A stretch of DNA of 64,000 nucleotides from DASXUG01 sp964620425 (GCA_964620425.1 CAZUGV010000002.1:62001-126000); one strand, 5' to 3'. Positions 36,302-45,875 are shown, counted from the stretch's first letter. The notes: generated from the sequence alone by a model not told the origin. Numbers and translations: made by a program.

Positions 36302-36796
36302 TCAAAAGGGAATATCATCCTCAAAATCATCAAACCCAGAACTTGCTGGTTTTGGTGCAGGTGCTGGCTGACGAGGTGGTTGGCTTGTTCTCGCTGGTTC
36401 AGCTGAGTAGCCGCTATCTTGGTTCATGTCATCACCACCATCGTAACTGGCATTGCTACTGCCGCCATCTTTGCCGCCTAACATTTGCATTTGGTCGGCG
36501 ATGATTTCTGTGCTGTAACGGGTAACGCCGTCTTTTTCCCATTTGCGGGTTTGTAAGCGACCTTCAATATACACTGGGCGACCTTTCTTGAGATATTCGC
36601 CAGCGATTTCTGCGAGCTTGCGGTACATCACAATATTGTGCCATTCTGTTTTTTCTTGTTTCTGACCTGATTTATCTTTCCAGTTTTCAGTGGTGGCAAT
36701 GCTAAAGTTAGCCACTGCTTCGCCATTTGGCATGTAACGTACCTCGGGGTCGCGCCCTAAATTGCCCATTAAAATTACTTTATTTACACTTGCCAT
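36302..36796 (-). CDS. ssb: single-stranded DNA-binding protein
   Basis: A 164-residue protein. The OB fold (about 1-112) begins MASVNKVILMGNLGRDPEVRY and contains EWHNIVMYRKLAEIAGEYLKKG. A Gly/Pro-rich linker leads to the acidic protein-binding tail DDFEDDIPF. It protects ssDNA in replication and repair. Placed beside uvrA as in many proteobacteria, downstream of the transporter gene at 18 bases. Confidence 0.96.
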   Translation of the reverse strand: MASVNKVILMGNLGRDPEVRYMPNGEAVANFSIATTENWKDKSGQKQEKTEWHNIVMYRKLAEIAGEYLKKGRPVYIEGRLQTRKWEKDGVTRYSTEIIADQMQMLGGKDGGSSNASYDGGDDMNQDSGYSAEPARTSQPPRQPAPAPKPASSGFDDFEDDIPF

Positions 36797-36814
36797 TTTG
36801 TTCTCCCTAGCGCA

Positions 36815-38191
36815 TTAGTCGCTGTTTAATAGTTTTGATACTGCTTCTTCGTCAAAACCTTGTTGCAAATCCACTTTTAATATCACAGTGCCTTCTTCTG
36901 GCAATACGACAACTTCTTTAACCCCAGTTACCGCAGCGAGTGAAGCGGAGAGCTGTTGTCCCTCTACCGTTGATATTTCTTTGATGTGATACATTTTACT
37001 TTTAACTGCGGGTGGTGTCTTCATGCTTAATGCGAAAACAAGCCATAAGCCCATCAGCACACTACAAAATACAAATACTGAAGCAAACCCATGATAGTGA
37101 GATAAATAACCGCCCAAAGCCCCACCTACAAAAACACCCAGCGATTGAGAGGTATTATAAACACCCATCGCCGTACCTTTTGCCGCAGCAGGCGCCATTT
37201 TGCTGATGATCGAGGGTAGGGATGCCTCTAGGATGTTAAATGCAATAAAGTAGGCGAAAAGTGAACCTACAATGCCCCAAAATTCGTGAATTGAGAATGC
37301 AAACAGAAGTTGCGCCAAAAACATGGTGGTGATTGCGCCTACAAAAACGCGTTTAAGTTTTGCGCGTTTTTCGCCATAAATAATGGCTGGCACCATGAGT
37401 ACAAATGATAAAACAAGTACAGGTAAATAGATTTTCCAATGCTCATTGACGCCCATATTGCTAGTTTCTTTAATGGCGAATGGCACGACAATAAACATCG
37501 CCATTTGGGCGGCATGTAAAGCGAAAATGCCAAAATTTAAACGCAGGAGTTGGATGTTGCTGAGTACTTCTTTCAGTTTTCCTGTCGTCGCCTCAGCATC
37601 AGAGTGAAAGCGACTAACGACTGGGTCTGGCACAACGAAGCGTACAACTAAAATGGCTAATAAAGTTAAGATGCCCGTCATTGCAAAAATACCTGGCACG
37701 CCTATCCATTGATTGAGCGCTGGGCCTGCGATGAGCGATAGCGCAAAGGTAATGCCGATGGTGCCGCCTATCATCGCCATGGCTTTGGTACGATGTTCTT
37801 CGCGCGTTAAATCAGCCACCAATGCGGTGACCGCGGCAGAAACTGCTCCAGCGCCTTGTATGGCGCGCCCAATAATCACCAACTCAATACTATTTGCCAT
37901 CGCGGCAATAAAGCTACCAATAGCAAAAATGACCAACCCGAAATAGATGACGCCTTTGCGACCATATTTATCTGAAGCCATGCCGAAGGGCAGCTGGAAA
38001 ATGGCTTGTGTTAACCCATAAGCGCCTAACGCCAGACCTATCATTAGATGGCTGGGGTGATTGGGGAGCGTTTCAGCATAAATCGCAAAAATCGGCAGAA
38101 TCAAAAACATACCAAGCATGCGCAGACCATAAATGGAGGCCAAACTGGCACTTGCGCGCATTTCAAATGGTGACATACGTTCAGTAGACAT
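36815..38191 (-). CDS. yajR: YajR-like MFS transporter with C-terminal YAM domain
   Basis: A 458-residue transporter with twelve membrane segments. RMLGMFLILPIFAIYAETL, GLTQAIFQLPFG and SDKYGRKGVIYF (the MFS loop 2-3 motif) resemble E. coli YajR closely. After the last helix a soluble domain of about 65 residues (from about 390) has alternating strands and helices, which fits the YAM domain of YajR. Substrate is unknown. Divergent from uvrA across 72 bases, in which I see no clear LexA box. Confidence 0.85.
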   Translation of the reverse strand: MSTERMSPFEMRASASLASIYGLRMLGMFLILPIFAIYAETLPNHPSHLMIGLALGAYGLTQAIFQLPFGMASDKYGRKGVIYFGLVIFAIGSFIAAMANSIELVIIGRAIQGAGAVSAAVTALVADLTREEHRTKAMAMIGGTIGITFALSLIAGPALNQWIGVPGIFAMTGILTLLAILVVRFVVPDPVVSRFHSDAEATTGKLKEVLSNIQLLRLNFGIFALHAAQMAMFIVVPFAIKETSNMGVNEHWKIYLPVLVLSFVLMVPAIIYGEKRAKLKRVFVGAITTMFLAQLLFAFSIHEFWGIVGSLFAYFIAFNILEASLPSIISKMAPAAAKGTAMGVYNTSQSLGVFVGGALGGYLSHYHGFASVFVFCSVLMGLWLVFALSMKTPPAVKSKMYHIKEISTVEGQQLSASLAAVTGVKEVVVLPEEGTVILKVDLQQGFDEEAVSKLLNSD

Positions 38192-38263
38192 GAAAATTGT
38201 TTAACTTAAAGCGGTAAAATGCGTATATTAGCAGGTTGGCACTTTTAACGTCAGTCAGTCAGC

Positions 38264-41095
38264 ATGGAATTTATTCGTATTCGCGGTGCGCGCACGCACA
38301 ACCTTAAAAATATTTCGCTGGATATTCCACGAAACAAGATGGTCGTCATCACTGGCTTATCAGGCTCTGGTAAGTCCTCACTTGCGTTTGATACCTTGTA
38401 TGCAGAGGGTCAGCGCAGATATGTTGAATCACTTTCAGCTTATGCACGCCAATTTTTAGCGCGGATGGATAAGCCAGATGTCGATTTGATTGAGGGTTTG
38501 TCACCTGCTATTTCCATTGAACAAAAATCCACATCGCACAATCCGCGTTCTACCGTGGGTACTGTTACCGAGATTCATGATTACCTGCGTTTGTTATACG
38601 CACGTGCGGGCGACCCCGAGTGTCCTGAGCATGGCATTAAATTAGAAGCGCAAACTGTTTCGCAAATGGTGGATAGCGTATTAGCACTGCCTGAAGAAAC
38701 CAAGTTGATGATATTGGCACCTGTTGTGCGTGAGCGCAAGGGCGAGCAACTGGACTTGTTTGATGAGCTTAAAGCGCAAGGTTTTGTGCGCGTTAGGGTG
38801 GATGGCGAGATTTATGAGCTAGATGCAGCGCCCAAACTCACCAAAACCACCAAGCATTCTGTTGATGTGGTGATTGACCGCATCAAAGTGCGTGAAGACA
38901 TGAAGCAGCGTATTGCTGAATCATTTGAAACGGCATTGCGTTTAGCCGAAGGCAAAGCGATTGCGGTGGAAATGGATACCGCAAAAGAATATTTATTTTC
39001 TGCTAAGTTTTCATGCCCTGTTTGTGATTACTCACTGGCGGAATTAGAGCCGCGCCTATTCTCATTTAACAACCCAATGGGCGCTTGTCCTAAGTGCGAT
39101 GGTTTGGGGCAAATTAGCTTTTTTGATCCAAAGCGCGTCGTTGCTTTTCCGCATTTATCTCTGTCAGCTGGCGCCATTAAAGGTTGGGATAGACGCAACC
39201 AATTCTATTTTCAAATGCTCGCCAGTTTGGCAAAACACTTCGAGTTTGATTTAGAAACAGCTTTTGAAGATTTAAGTATTGAACATCAAAAAATCTTACT
39301 GAATGGCAGCGGCAAAGAGGCGATTGCCTTTAAATACCTAAATGAGCGCGGTACGTTTTTTGAGAAAAGTCACCCGTTTGAAGGTATATTGAATAATCTG
39401 CAACGCCGCTATCACGAAACCGATTCCTCTACGGTGCGTGAAGAGCTGGCGAAATACCTCAACTCTCAAGCCTGCCCAGATTGTAGCGGCACACGTTTAC
39501 GCAAAGAAGCGCGCCATGTGAAAGTGGGTGGGCGGAATATTCATGAGGTTTGCGAATCACCATTGAAGCAAACACTCACATTCTTTGAAACCATTGAATT
39601 GAGTGGGCAGAAATTAGCGATTGCAGACAAAATCGTCAAAGAAATTAGCAATCGACTTAAATTTTTAACCAATGTGGGTTTGGAGTATTTGTCGCTATCA
39701 CGTTCGGCTGAAACCTTGTCGGGCGGTGAGGCGCAGCGTATCCGTTTAGCTTCGCAAATCGGTTCTGGCTTAACGGGTGTGATGTATGTGTTAGACGAGC
39801 CTTCTATTGGTTTGCATCAGCGAGATAATGACCGTTTGCTCGATACGCTAAAACGCTTGCGTGACATCGGCAATAGCGTGATTGTGGTTGAGCATGACCA
39901 AGATGCAATTTTAGCTGCGGATTATGTGATTGATATTGGCCCTGGTGCGGGTGAGCATGGCGGGCAAATTATTGCAGAAGGTACGCCTGCTGAAATCCAA
40001 GCGAATGAAAAATCGGTGACGGGGCAATATCTTAGTGGCAAAAAACAAATTCAATATGCCAAAAAGCGCACCGCGCCTGACCCTAAGCGTTGGCTTTCGA
40101 TGTTTCATGCAACTGGCAATAACCTCAAAGATGTGAAGTTGGAGTTGCCTGTAGGTTTGCTCACTTGCGTAACGGGTGTTTCTGGCTCTGGTAAATCCAC
40201 GCTCATCAATGACACGCTTTACCGCATTGTTGCCCAACATTTGTATGGCAGTTCAACCGAGCCAGCGCCTTACGATGGCATTGAAGGATTAGAGTTTTTT
40301 GATAAAGTGGTGGATGTTGACCAAAGCCCAATTGGACGTACTCCACGTTCTAACCCAGCAACCTATACAGGCTTATTTACGCCAATTCGTGATTTGTTTG
40401 CAGGCGTACCAGAAAGCCGTGCGCGCGGCTATGGGCCAGGGCGTTACTCGTTCAACGTGAAAGGCGGCCGTTGTGAAGCCTGTCAAGGGGATGGCGTGTT
40501 GCGCGTGGAAATGCACTTTCTGCCAGATGTCTATGTGCCGTGCGATGTATGTAAGGGTCATCGCTATAACCGTGAAACCCTAGAAATTCAATTCAAGGGC
40601 AAAAATATCCGTGAAGTTTTGGAGATGACGGTTGAGCAAGCCTATGAGTTTTTCAAGGCTGTTCCTGTTGTTTCGAGAAAGTTACAAACCTTGTTGGACG
40701 TAGGTTTAGGCTACATTACACTAGGCCAATCTGCGACCACGCTTTCTGGCGGTGAAGCGCAACGCGTCAAACTGGCGCTTGAGCTAAGTAAACGCGACAC
40801 TGGCCGCACTTTATACATTTTGGATGAACCGACTACAGGCTTGCACTTTGCAGACATACAGTTGTTGCTTGACGTGATTCATCGTTTGCGCGATGCAGGT
40901 AATACCATTGTCATTATCGAACACAATTTAGATGTGATTAAAACCGCAGATTGGATTGTCGATATGGGACCTGAAGGTGGTGATGGCGGTGGCATGGTCA
41001 TCGCGGAAGGTACACCAGAAGACGTTGCAGAAAGCGAAAAAAGCTATACGGGTAAATATTTGAAACTGATGCTGAATCAACATAAGACCGAATAA
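38264..41095 (+). CDS. uvrA: excinuclease ABC subunit A
   Basis: A 943-residue damage-recognition ATPase of nucleotide excision repair. Two ABC modules are present: Walker A GLSGSGKSSLAF and GVSGSGKSTLIN, signatures LSGGEAQRIRLA and LSGGEAQRVKLA. Zinc fingers are CPVC..CPKC near 255-285 and CEAC..CDVC near 740-770. Length is standard. Ends at a long hairpin shared with the convergent HDOD gene. Confidence 0.98.
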   Translation: MEFIRIRGARTHNLKNISLDIPRNKMVVITGLSGSGKSSLAFDTLYAEGQRRYVESLSAYARQFLARMDKPDVDLIEGLSPAISIEQKSTSHNPRSTVGTVTEIHDYLRLLYARAGDPECPEHGIKLEAQTVSQMVDSVLALPEETKLMILAPVVRERKGEQLDLFDELKAQGFVRVRVDGEIYELDAAPKLTKTTKHSVDVVIDRIKVREDMKQRIAESFETALRLAEGKAIAVEMDTAKEYLFSAKFSCPVCDYSLAELEPRLFSFNNPMGACPKCDGLGQISFFDPKRVVAFPHLSLSAGAIKGWDRRNQFYFQMLASLAKHFEFDLETAFEDLSIEHQKILLNGSGKEAIAFKYLNERGTFFEKSHPFEGILNNLQRRYHETDSSTVREELAKYLNSQACPDCSGTRLRKEARHVKVGGRNIHEVCESPLKQTLTFFETIELSGQKLAIADKIVKEISNRLKFLTNVGLEYLSLSRSAETLSGGEAQRIRLASQIGSGLTGVMYVLDEPSIGLHQRDNDRLLDTLKRLRDIGNSVIVVEHDQDAILAADYVIDIGPGAGEHGGQIIAEGTPAEIQANEKSVTGQYLSGKKQIQYAKKRTAPDPKRWLSMFHATGNNLKDVKLELPVGLLTCVTGVSGSGKSTLINDTLYRIVAQHLYGSSTEPAPYDGIEGLEFFDKVVDVDQSPIGRTPRSNPATYTGLFTPIRDLFAGVPESRARGYGPGRYSFNVKGGRCEACQGDGVLRVEMHFLPDVYVPCDVCKGHRYNRETLEIQFKGKNIREVLEMTVEQAYEFFKAVPVVSRKLQTLLDVGLGYITLGQSATTLSGGEAQRVKLALELSKRDTGRTLYILDEPTTGLHFADIQLLLDVIHRLRDAGNTIVIIEHNLDVIKTADWIVDMGPEGGDGGGMVIAEGTPEDVAESEKSYTGKYLKLMLNQHKTE

Positions 41096-41139
41096 CAAGC
41101 TAAAACAACAGGGTTACAACAGATCGTTGTTTTAGCTTG
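41096..41139. repeat. 14-pair hairpin between convergent uvrA and HDOD genes
   Basis: CAAGCTAAAACAAC (41096-41109) and GTTGTTTTAGCTTG (41126-41139) are perfect inverted repeats with a 16-base loop, starting directly after the uvrA stop. No T-run follows on either strand, so it is not a classical terminator; it may still block both transcripts or protect the uvrA mRNA end. Confidence 0.6.
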
Positions 41140-41162
41140 CTAAACGCGACATACCCTGACGT

Positions 41163-41990
41163 TTAGATAAAACTCTCAGCTTCTGCAATAAAGCCTTTGT
41201 AAGACTCGATACGATCTATCCATTCCGAACTATCAAAGTTTAATGCTTTTACGACATCAGGGTTCATCGTTTCAGTAATATGTTTAGTGTCTTGCTTTAG
41301 TTCTAGGCCAAATGCAATATGAGCCGCCATGTACACAACTGGTGCTAGCTCACAAGCTTTAGGATTTAAAGGATCAGCATAATAGCGAATCACACGTTGA
41401 ATCTCTTCTGGAAAATTCCAGCGTTTGGCTAATTCTTCACCCACTTGGCAGTGATCTATGCCGAGCGTTGCATTTTCAACTGATTTTCGTTCCAGCACAC
41501 TTTGTCCACGACACATTTCTTCAATATCTTTACCCCCAGTTGGGAAGACAATATGAATCAAAAGTTGACCAATGCTATGCATCAATGCAGCAACATAAGC
41601 TGTTTCGGTAGGTTTTTTTTGTACTTTGCAAATCTCGCGTGCAACGCTAGCGGTTATTAAACTGTGACGCCAAAAGCGATTCATGTCGAAATTGGGAATG
41701 GTTTTAAAAGCACCAGTCACTCCAGATGCAACCACCAGTGTGCGCAAACTACTCACGCCAATCAGAGAAACTGCATCATTTAAATTGTTAACCTTACGAC
41801 TTAACCCATAGTAGGATGAGTTTGATAATCGTAAAACTTTAGCTGAAATGACCTGATCGAGGTTGATTTTTTCAACCACATCTTTCAAATCCACCTCTTC
41901 ATTGTTCAGCATTTGTATCACGTCTTGCACCACTTTTGGCATCATGGGCAAGTTGTTAACAGATTGAAAAAAGTTGTCGATTACGTTCAT
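41163..41990 (-). CDS. HDOD domain signalling protein
   Basis: A 275-residue cytoplasmic protein consisting of one HDOD domain (about 10-215), with MPKVVQDVIQMLN, KVLRLSNSSYYG and VSLIGVSSLRTLVVAS. HDOD is a degenerate HD fold usually without phosphodiesterase activity, often used in signalling, motility or surface attachment control. It has no GGDEF or EAL partner domain. Its leader (41991-42099) separates it from mtgA. Confidence 0.9.
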   Translation of the reverse strand: MNVIDNFFQSVNNLPMMPKVVQDVIQMLNNEEVDLKDVVEKINLDQVISAKVLRLSNSSYYGLSRKVNNLNDAVSLIGVSSLRTLVVASGVTGAFKTIPNFDMNRFWRHSLITASVAREICKVQKKPTETAYVAALMHSIGQLLIHIVFPTGGKDIEEMCRGQSVLERKSVENATLGIDHCQVGEELAKRWNFPEEIQRVIRYYADPLNPKACELAPVVYMAAHIAFGLELKQDTKHITETMNPDVVKALNFDSSEWIDRIESYKGFIAEAESFI

Positions 41991-42099
41991 AATATCCTCG
42001 GCGTTGTCTAGTCAGTTAGCGTTTTAAGTGATGATTAACTTTGATGCGTTAATCATACTAAAGTCTAAAAAAAGTAAACGCGAGAACAGGTGATGAAAA

Positions 42100-42792
42100 C
42101 TAGGGTATCTCTGAAGATGGCATTCTTTTTACAATAATGCTGGTTTTTCGCGATAACCCTTTAGCGTTAAGATGTGCATCATAAAACCTAGGATTGGGTA
42201 CCATTGCAGCGAGCTTTGCAGCTTGGGCTGCATTAAGCTGACTAGCACTAATTTTATAGTAATGTCGTGCCGCAGCCTCTGCACCAAATACGCCATTACC
42301 CCATTCAATCACGTTTAAATAAATCTCAAAAATGCGACGCTTTGACATCATATTTTCGAGCATTAGGGTAATAACAGCTTCCTCAAGCTTACGCCACGGG
42401 GTACGTTTTGTGGATAAAAATAAGTTCTTAGCGAGTTGCTGACTAATGGTTGAACCACCCGCCACAATTTTGCCTTTTTTCAGGTTTTTATCCCAAGCTT
42501 TTTGAATGCCATCCCAATCAAACCCCTCATGGTCAACAAACTTAGCGTCTTCCGATGCAATTAATGCGCGTTTGAGATTGTTTGAAATTTTGGAGTAGCC
42601 GACCCATTGGTGCTTTAGCTCAGCATCTGGGTGATCATGTTGCAGCGCTGTTAAGCGATCCTCCATAAACGCACTGGTAGACGGATTGTGATTTACCCAC
42701 CAGCAAATATGCGCAAAAATCCAGATTTGATAAAGCACAATTACAATCATGAGCCAGAGCAAAGCCCTACGTATCATTTGACTAATGCTCAT
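42100..42792 (-). CDS. mtgA: monofunctional peptidoglycan glycosyltransferase
   Basis: A 230-residue GT51 enzyme that polymerises lipid II. One membrane segment (about 10-32) precedes the catalytic domain with ASEDAKFVDHEGFDW (catalytic Glu), GGSTISQQLAKNLFL, RKLEEAVITLMLE and KRRIFEIYLNVIEWG. It lacks a transpeptidase domain. The ATG overlaps the aroE stop (ATGA). Confidence 0.95.
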   Translation of the reverse strand: MSISQMIRRALLWLMIVIVLYQIWIFAHICWWVNHNPSTSAFMEDRLTALQHDHPDAELKHQWVGYSKISNNLKRALIASEDAKFVDHEGFDWDGIQKAWDKNLKKGKIVAGGSTISQQLAKNLFLSTKRTPWRKLEEAVITLMLENMMSKRRIFEIYLNVIEWGNGVFGAEAAARHYYKISASQLNAAQAAKLAAMVPNPRFYDAHLNAKGLSRKTSIIVKRMPSSEIP

Positions 42793-43610
42793 GCGCGTAA
42801 TTGTTGAATCACTGTTGCGGTGTCTGGGCGCACGCCATGCCAGATATAAAAAGCTTCGGCGGCTTGTTCTACTAACATGCCCAAGCCATCTGCAAATCTA
42901 ATGTTTTTGTTGCTAGATTCAACCAATGTTTTGAACTTGGTTTGACGACCATACATCATGTCATAGGCTAGTGAGTTATCTGCAAAATTATTGATGCTAA
43001 TACCCTCTGGTAAATCGTCGCTCAAGCCTGTAGAGGTTGCGTTGATCACCACATCAAACGCCTCTAACTTGGCGTATTCAACGGCGGTGACCTGAGAAAA
43101 TATATTAGTAGAGAAGGCTTCAGCTAGTTTCACAGCTTTGTCATGGGTGCGATTGGCGACGGTGAGTTTTGCGCCTGCGGCTAGCAGAGGTAACACCACG
43201 CCATAAGCCGCACCACCAGCCCCCATTAGCAGTACATTTTTTTGCTTGAGCGACACCTTAAGGTTGTGCTCTATATCGCGAACTAGCCCAACGCCATCCG
43301 TATTGTCGCCTGAAATTTTCCCATCCGAGAAAATGAGTGTGTTGACTGCGCCCGCGCTTTCAGCAAACTGACTTAGATTGCCAGCGCAAAGTTCAAACGC
43401 CTTAAATTTAAAAGGCACCGTGACATTTGCACCAGAATAGCCCTCTGCGATTAAGCTTTTTACTGTTTGCTCAAAACCGCCGTCGGCAATATCAACAAGT
43501 TTTTTCTCATATTCCAGCGAAATCCCAAATTGGTGCGCAAATGCACGGTGAATTTGTGGTGATTTACTATGCTCAACAGGGTTGCCAATGACCGCAAAAC
43601 GCTTTGTCAT
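42789..43610 (-). CDS. aroE: shikimate dehydrogenase
   Basis: A 273-residue NADPH enzyme of the shikimate pathway. FAVIGNPVEHSKSPQIH, the catalytic Lys in NVTVPFKF and the cofactor loop LLMGAGGAAYGVVLPLL are present, with VANRTHDK for NADP specificity. The ATG at 43610 overlaps the rhodanese stop (TAATG) and is the canonical start; a longer frame to 43625 is rejected. aroB and aroK are elsewhere in the window. Confidence 0.95.
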   Translation of the reverse strand: MTKRFAVIGNPVEHSKSPQIHRAFAHQFGISLEYEKKLVDIADGGFEQTVKSLIAEGYSGANVTVPFKFKAFELCAGNLSQFAESAGAVNTLIFSDGKISGDNTDGVGLVRDIEHNLKVSLKQKNVLLMGAGGAAYGVVLPLLAAGAKLTVANRTHDKAVKLAEAFSTNIFSQVTAVEYAKLEAFDVVINATSTGLSDDLPEGISINNFADNSLAYDMMYGRQTKFKTLVESSNKNIRFADGLGMLVEQAAEAFYIWHGVRPDTATVIQQLRA

Positions 43611-44065
43611 TAGGCATTCGTCCAAGGTAAATCTGCTTTTTTCCAGCCGTTAATGGTGCAACGCTGCTTGGTGTCAGGGGTGGACTCCCCCTCAAACCCC
43701 TCCAGCATATTGTAGGCTTCTGTAAAGCCTAGCTGAGCTGCCAAAGTGGCTGCATTGTGCGAACGTCCACCTGTTCTACACATAAAAATAATGACAGATT
43801 CTTGATCTAACTGCATTTTAATTTGATTTGCAAAATCAGGGTTCGCCACCATCCCTGGATAAAATGCCCACTCTATATGCGTTGCTTGAGGGATTCTGCC
43901 AACTAAGTCCACCTCTGCACGACTTCGCACATCAACCAGTTTTGCGGCTTGTGTGAGCTGTATGAGCTCATACGCCTCTTGAGGAGTCAGTGCGCCTGCA
44001 TAAGGTAGGTTGTTATCTAGCGCACGTTGTTTTGCGCGGCGTAAAATATGGCCGATTGTGTCCAT
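43610..44065 (-). CDS. rhodanese-like domain protein
   Basis: A 151-residue single-domain protein. The active-site loop FMCRTGGRS holds the catalytic Cys, preceded by LVDVRSRAEVDLVGRIPQA, so it is likely an active sulfurtransferase. The ATG at 44065 has GAGAGG upstream; a TTG seven codons earlier is rejected. It is coupled to aroE and mtgA by overlapping codons, although no functional link is known. Confidence 0.88.
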   Translation of the reverse strand: MDTIGHILRRAKQRALDNNLPYAGALTPQEAYELIQLTQAAKLVDVRSRAEVDLVGRIPQATHIEWAFYPGMVANPDFANQIKMQLDQESVIIFMCRTGGRSHNAATLAAQLGFTEAYNMLEGFEGESTPDTKQRCTINGWKKADLPWTNA

Positions 44066-44258
44066 GATTGCCCTCTCTAATTTCAATAATTATTTTTGTG
44101 ATAAATTTATACAGTGTCATCAACGACCACCCAAAAGAGACAACTGACTCGACGATACAACAAATTAGCTATTTCTTTAGCATATTTTATATTTTTAACG
44201 CTAATTATTCATCATAAGAATTGCAAACTATAATGAGATTAAAAGACGGATCAAGCCG

Positions 44259-44306
44259 TGCACCATTTTGGAATTTTTGAATTTATCAATGCACCATAGT
44301 TGTGCG
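44259..44306 (+). promoter_or_regulatory. two NtrC-like binding sites upstream of glnA
   Basis: TGCACCATTTTGGAATT (44259-44275) and TGCACCATAGTTGTGCG (44290-44306) resemble the NtrC consensus TGCACC-N5-GGTGCA; the second keeps both half-sites (GTGC), the first only one. Centres are 31 bases apart, about three helical turns, and lie about 137 and 106 bases before the start predicted from the sigma-54 element. Confidence 0.7.
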
Positions 44307-44377
44307 ATATCTTTGTATTTTCTTTTGTAACATTCTATGTAAAAATGATATTCCAGCGATTAGCATGGACATTTTAG

Positions 44378-44393
44378 TGGCATGTTTCATGCT
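44378..44393 (+). promoter_or_regulatory. sigma-54 promoter of glnA
   Basis: TGGCATGTTTCATGCT keeps the invariant GG and GC of the -24/-12 element at correct spacing (consensus TGGCAC-N5-TTGCW). Transcription should begin near 44404, 60 bases before the glnA ATG. Paired with the NtrC-like sites and with ntrBC downstream, it indicates nitrogen control. Confidence 0.75.
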
Positions 44394-44465
44394 AGCTTAT
44401 TATGTTCAAAGTTGAGTTTCAAGTTTTTAACTTAGTTCTTATTAGTGCACCCAAGGGAGAATCAA

Positions 44466-45875
44466 ATGGCAGTAGCCGACGTAATGAAGATGGTCAAAGA
44501 AAACGACATTAAATTTGTCGATTTTCGTTTCACAGACACACGTGGTAAGGAACAACACGTAACTGTGCCTGTTTCAGCTTTTAATGAAGATAAGTTCACT
44601 GAAGGTCACGCTTTTGATGGTTCTTCAATCGCTGGCTGGAAAGGTATTCAAGCTTCTGACATGCAATTGATGCCTGATCCAGAAACTGCAAATATTGACC
44701 CATTTATGGATGAGCCAACATTGATTTTGACTTGTGACGTGGTTGACCCTACAGACGGTAAAGGTTACGACCGTGACCCACGTAGCTTGGCAAAACGTGC
44801 TGAAGCTTACTTAAAATCAAGCGGTATCGGCGATACAGCCTACTTTGGCCCTGAGCCAGAATTCTTTATTTTTGATTCAGTTAACTGGTCAGTTGATATG
44901 AGCGGTAGCTCAGTAAAAATCAACTCAGAAGAGGCTGCTTGGTCTTCATCTGAAAAATTTGAAGGTGGTAATACAGGTCACCGTCCAGCAGTTAAAGGCG
45001 GTTACTTCCCAGTGCCTCCAGTTGATTCATTGCAAGACGTTCGTTCAGCCATGTGTATGACACTAGAAGCGATGGGCGTGCCTGTTGAAGTGCACCACCA
45101 TGAAGTTGCAACGGCTGGTCAATGTGAAATCGGTACGCAATTTAGCACCTTAGTACAACGTGCTGACTGGACTCAAATCTTGAAATACGTAGTGTTGAAT
45201 ACTGCGCACGCTTACGGTAAAACAGCCACATTTATGCCAAAACCAATGTTTGGCGATAACGGTTCTGGTATGCACGTGCATCAATCAGTATGGAAAGATG
45301 GCAAAAACCTATTTGCAGGTAACGGCTATGCTGGTTTGAGCGATTTCGCATTGTATTACATCGGCGGCATTATCAAGCACGCTCGTGCTTTGAATGCGAT
45401 TACCAATCCAGGTACTAACTCATACAAACGTTTGGTGCCACACTATGAAGCGCCAGTTAAATTAGCTTACTCAGCTAAAAACCGCTCTGCTTCTATCCGT
45501 ATTCCATTCGTGCATTCTGACAAAGCTCGCCGTGTTGAAGCGCGCTTCCCAGACCCAATTGCTAATCCATACTTGGCTTTCTCAGCCTTGTTAATGGCTG
45601 GTTTAGATGGCGTACAAAACAAGATTCACCCAGGTGAGCCAGCAACAAAAGACTTGTACCATTTACCACCAGAGGAAGATGCATTGATCCCAACCGTATG
45701 CTCTTCATTAGAGCAAGCGTTGGAATACTTGGACAAAGACCGTGAGTTCTTAACTCGTGGCGGTGTATTCTCTGAAGATTGGATCGACGCTTACATTGCA
45801 TTGAAAATGGAAGAAGTGACCAAGTTACGTCAAACACCACATCCAGTAGAGTTTGGCTTGTACTACAGCTGCTAA
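44466..45875 (+). CDS. glnA: glutamine synthetase type I
   Basis: A 469-residue enzyme assimilating ammonium into glutamine. Conserved blocks are DGSSIAGWKGI, PEPEFFIFDSV, the metal and substrate region VEVHHHEVATAGQCEIG, NGSGMHVHQSVW, NPGTNSYKRLVPHYEAP, and KNRSASIRIP. The adenylylation tyrosine falls in DLYHLPPEE near residue 399. I choose the ATG at 44466, with AGGGAG before it, not a GTG 21 bases upstream. Followed by a strong terminator. Confidence 0.98.
   Translation: MAVADVMKMVKENDIKFVDFRFTDTRGKEQHVTVPVSAFNEDKFTEGHAFDGSSIAGWKGIQASDMQLMPDPETANIDPFMDEPTLILTCDVVDPTDGKGYDRDPRSLAKRAEAYLKSSGIGDTAYFGPEPEFFIFDSVNWSVDMSGSSVKINSEEAAWSSSEKFEGGNTGHRPAVKGGYFPVPPVDSLQDVRSAMCMTLEAMGVPVEVHHHEVATAGQCEIGTQFSTLVQRADWTQILKYVVLNTAHAYGKTATFMPKPMFGDNGSGMHVHQSVWKDGKNLFAGNGYAGLSDFALYYIGGIIKHARALNAITNPGTNSYKRLVPHYEAPVKLAYSAKNRSASIRIPFVHSDKARRVEARFPDPIANPYLAFSALLMAGLDGVQNKIHPGEPATKDLYHLPPEEDALIPTVCSSLEQALEYLDKDREFLTRGGVFSEDWIDAYIALKMEEVTKLRQTPHPVEFGLYYSC

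Larger units (their letters stand above)
44066..44465 (+). other. glnA control region (400-base gap)
   Basis: This AT-rich gap between the rhodanese start and glnA holds, in order on the plus strand: a possible sigma-70 -10 element TATAAT at 44229-44234 with a poor -35, two NtrC-like sites at 44259-44275 and 44290-44306, a sigma-54 promoter at 44378-44393, and the glnA RBS. The first 150 bases, where the rhodanese promoter must lie, show nothing distinct. Confidence 0.7.

Noticed and set aside
38192..38263. LexA box expected between yajR-like gene and uvrA
   Set aside because: No CTGT-N8-ACAG pattern is present in the gap, so SOS control cannot be claimed.
44445..44465. GTG start for glnA seven codons upstream
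   Set aside because: The added residues contain the ribosome site AGGGAG and are absent from the family N-terminus.
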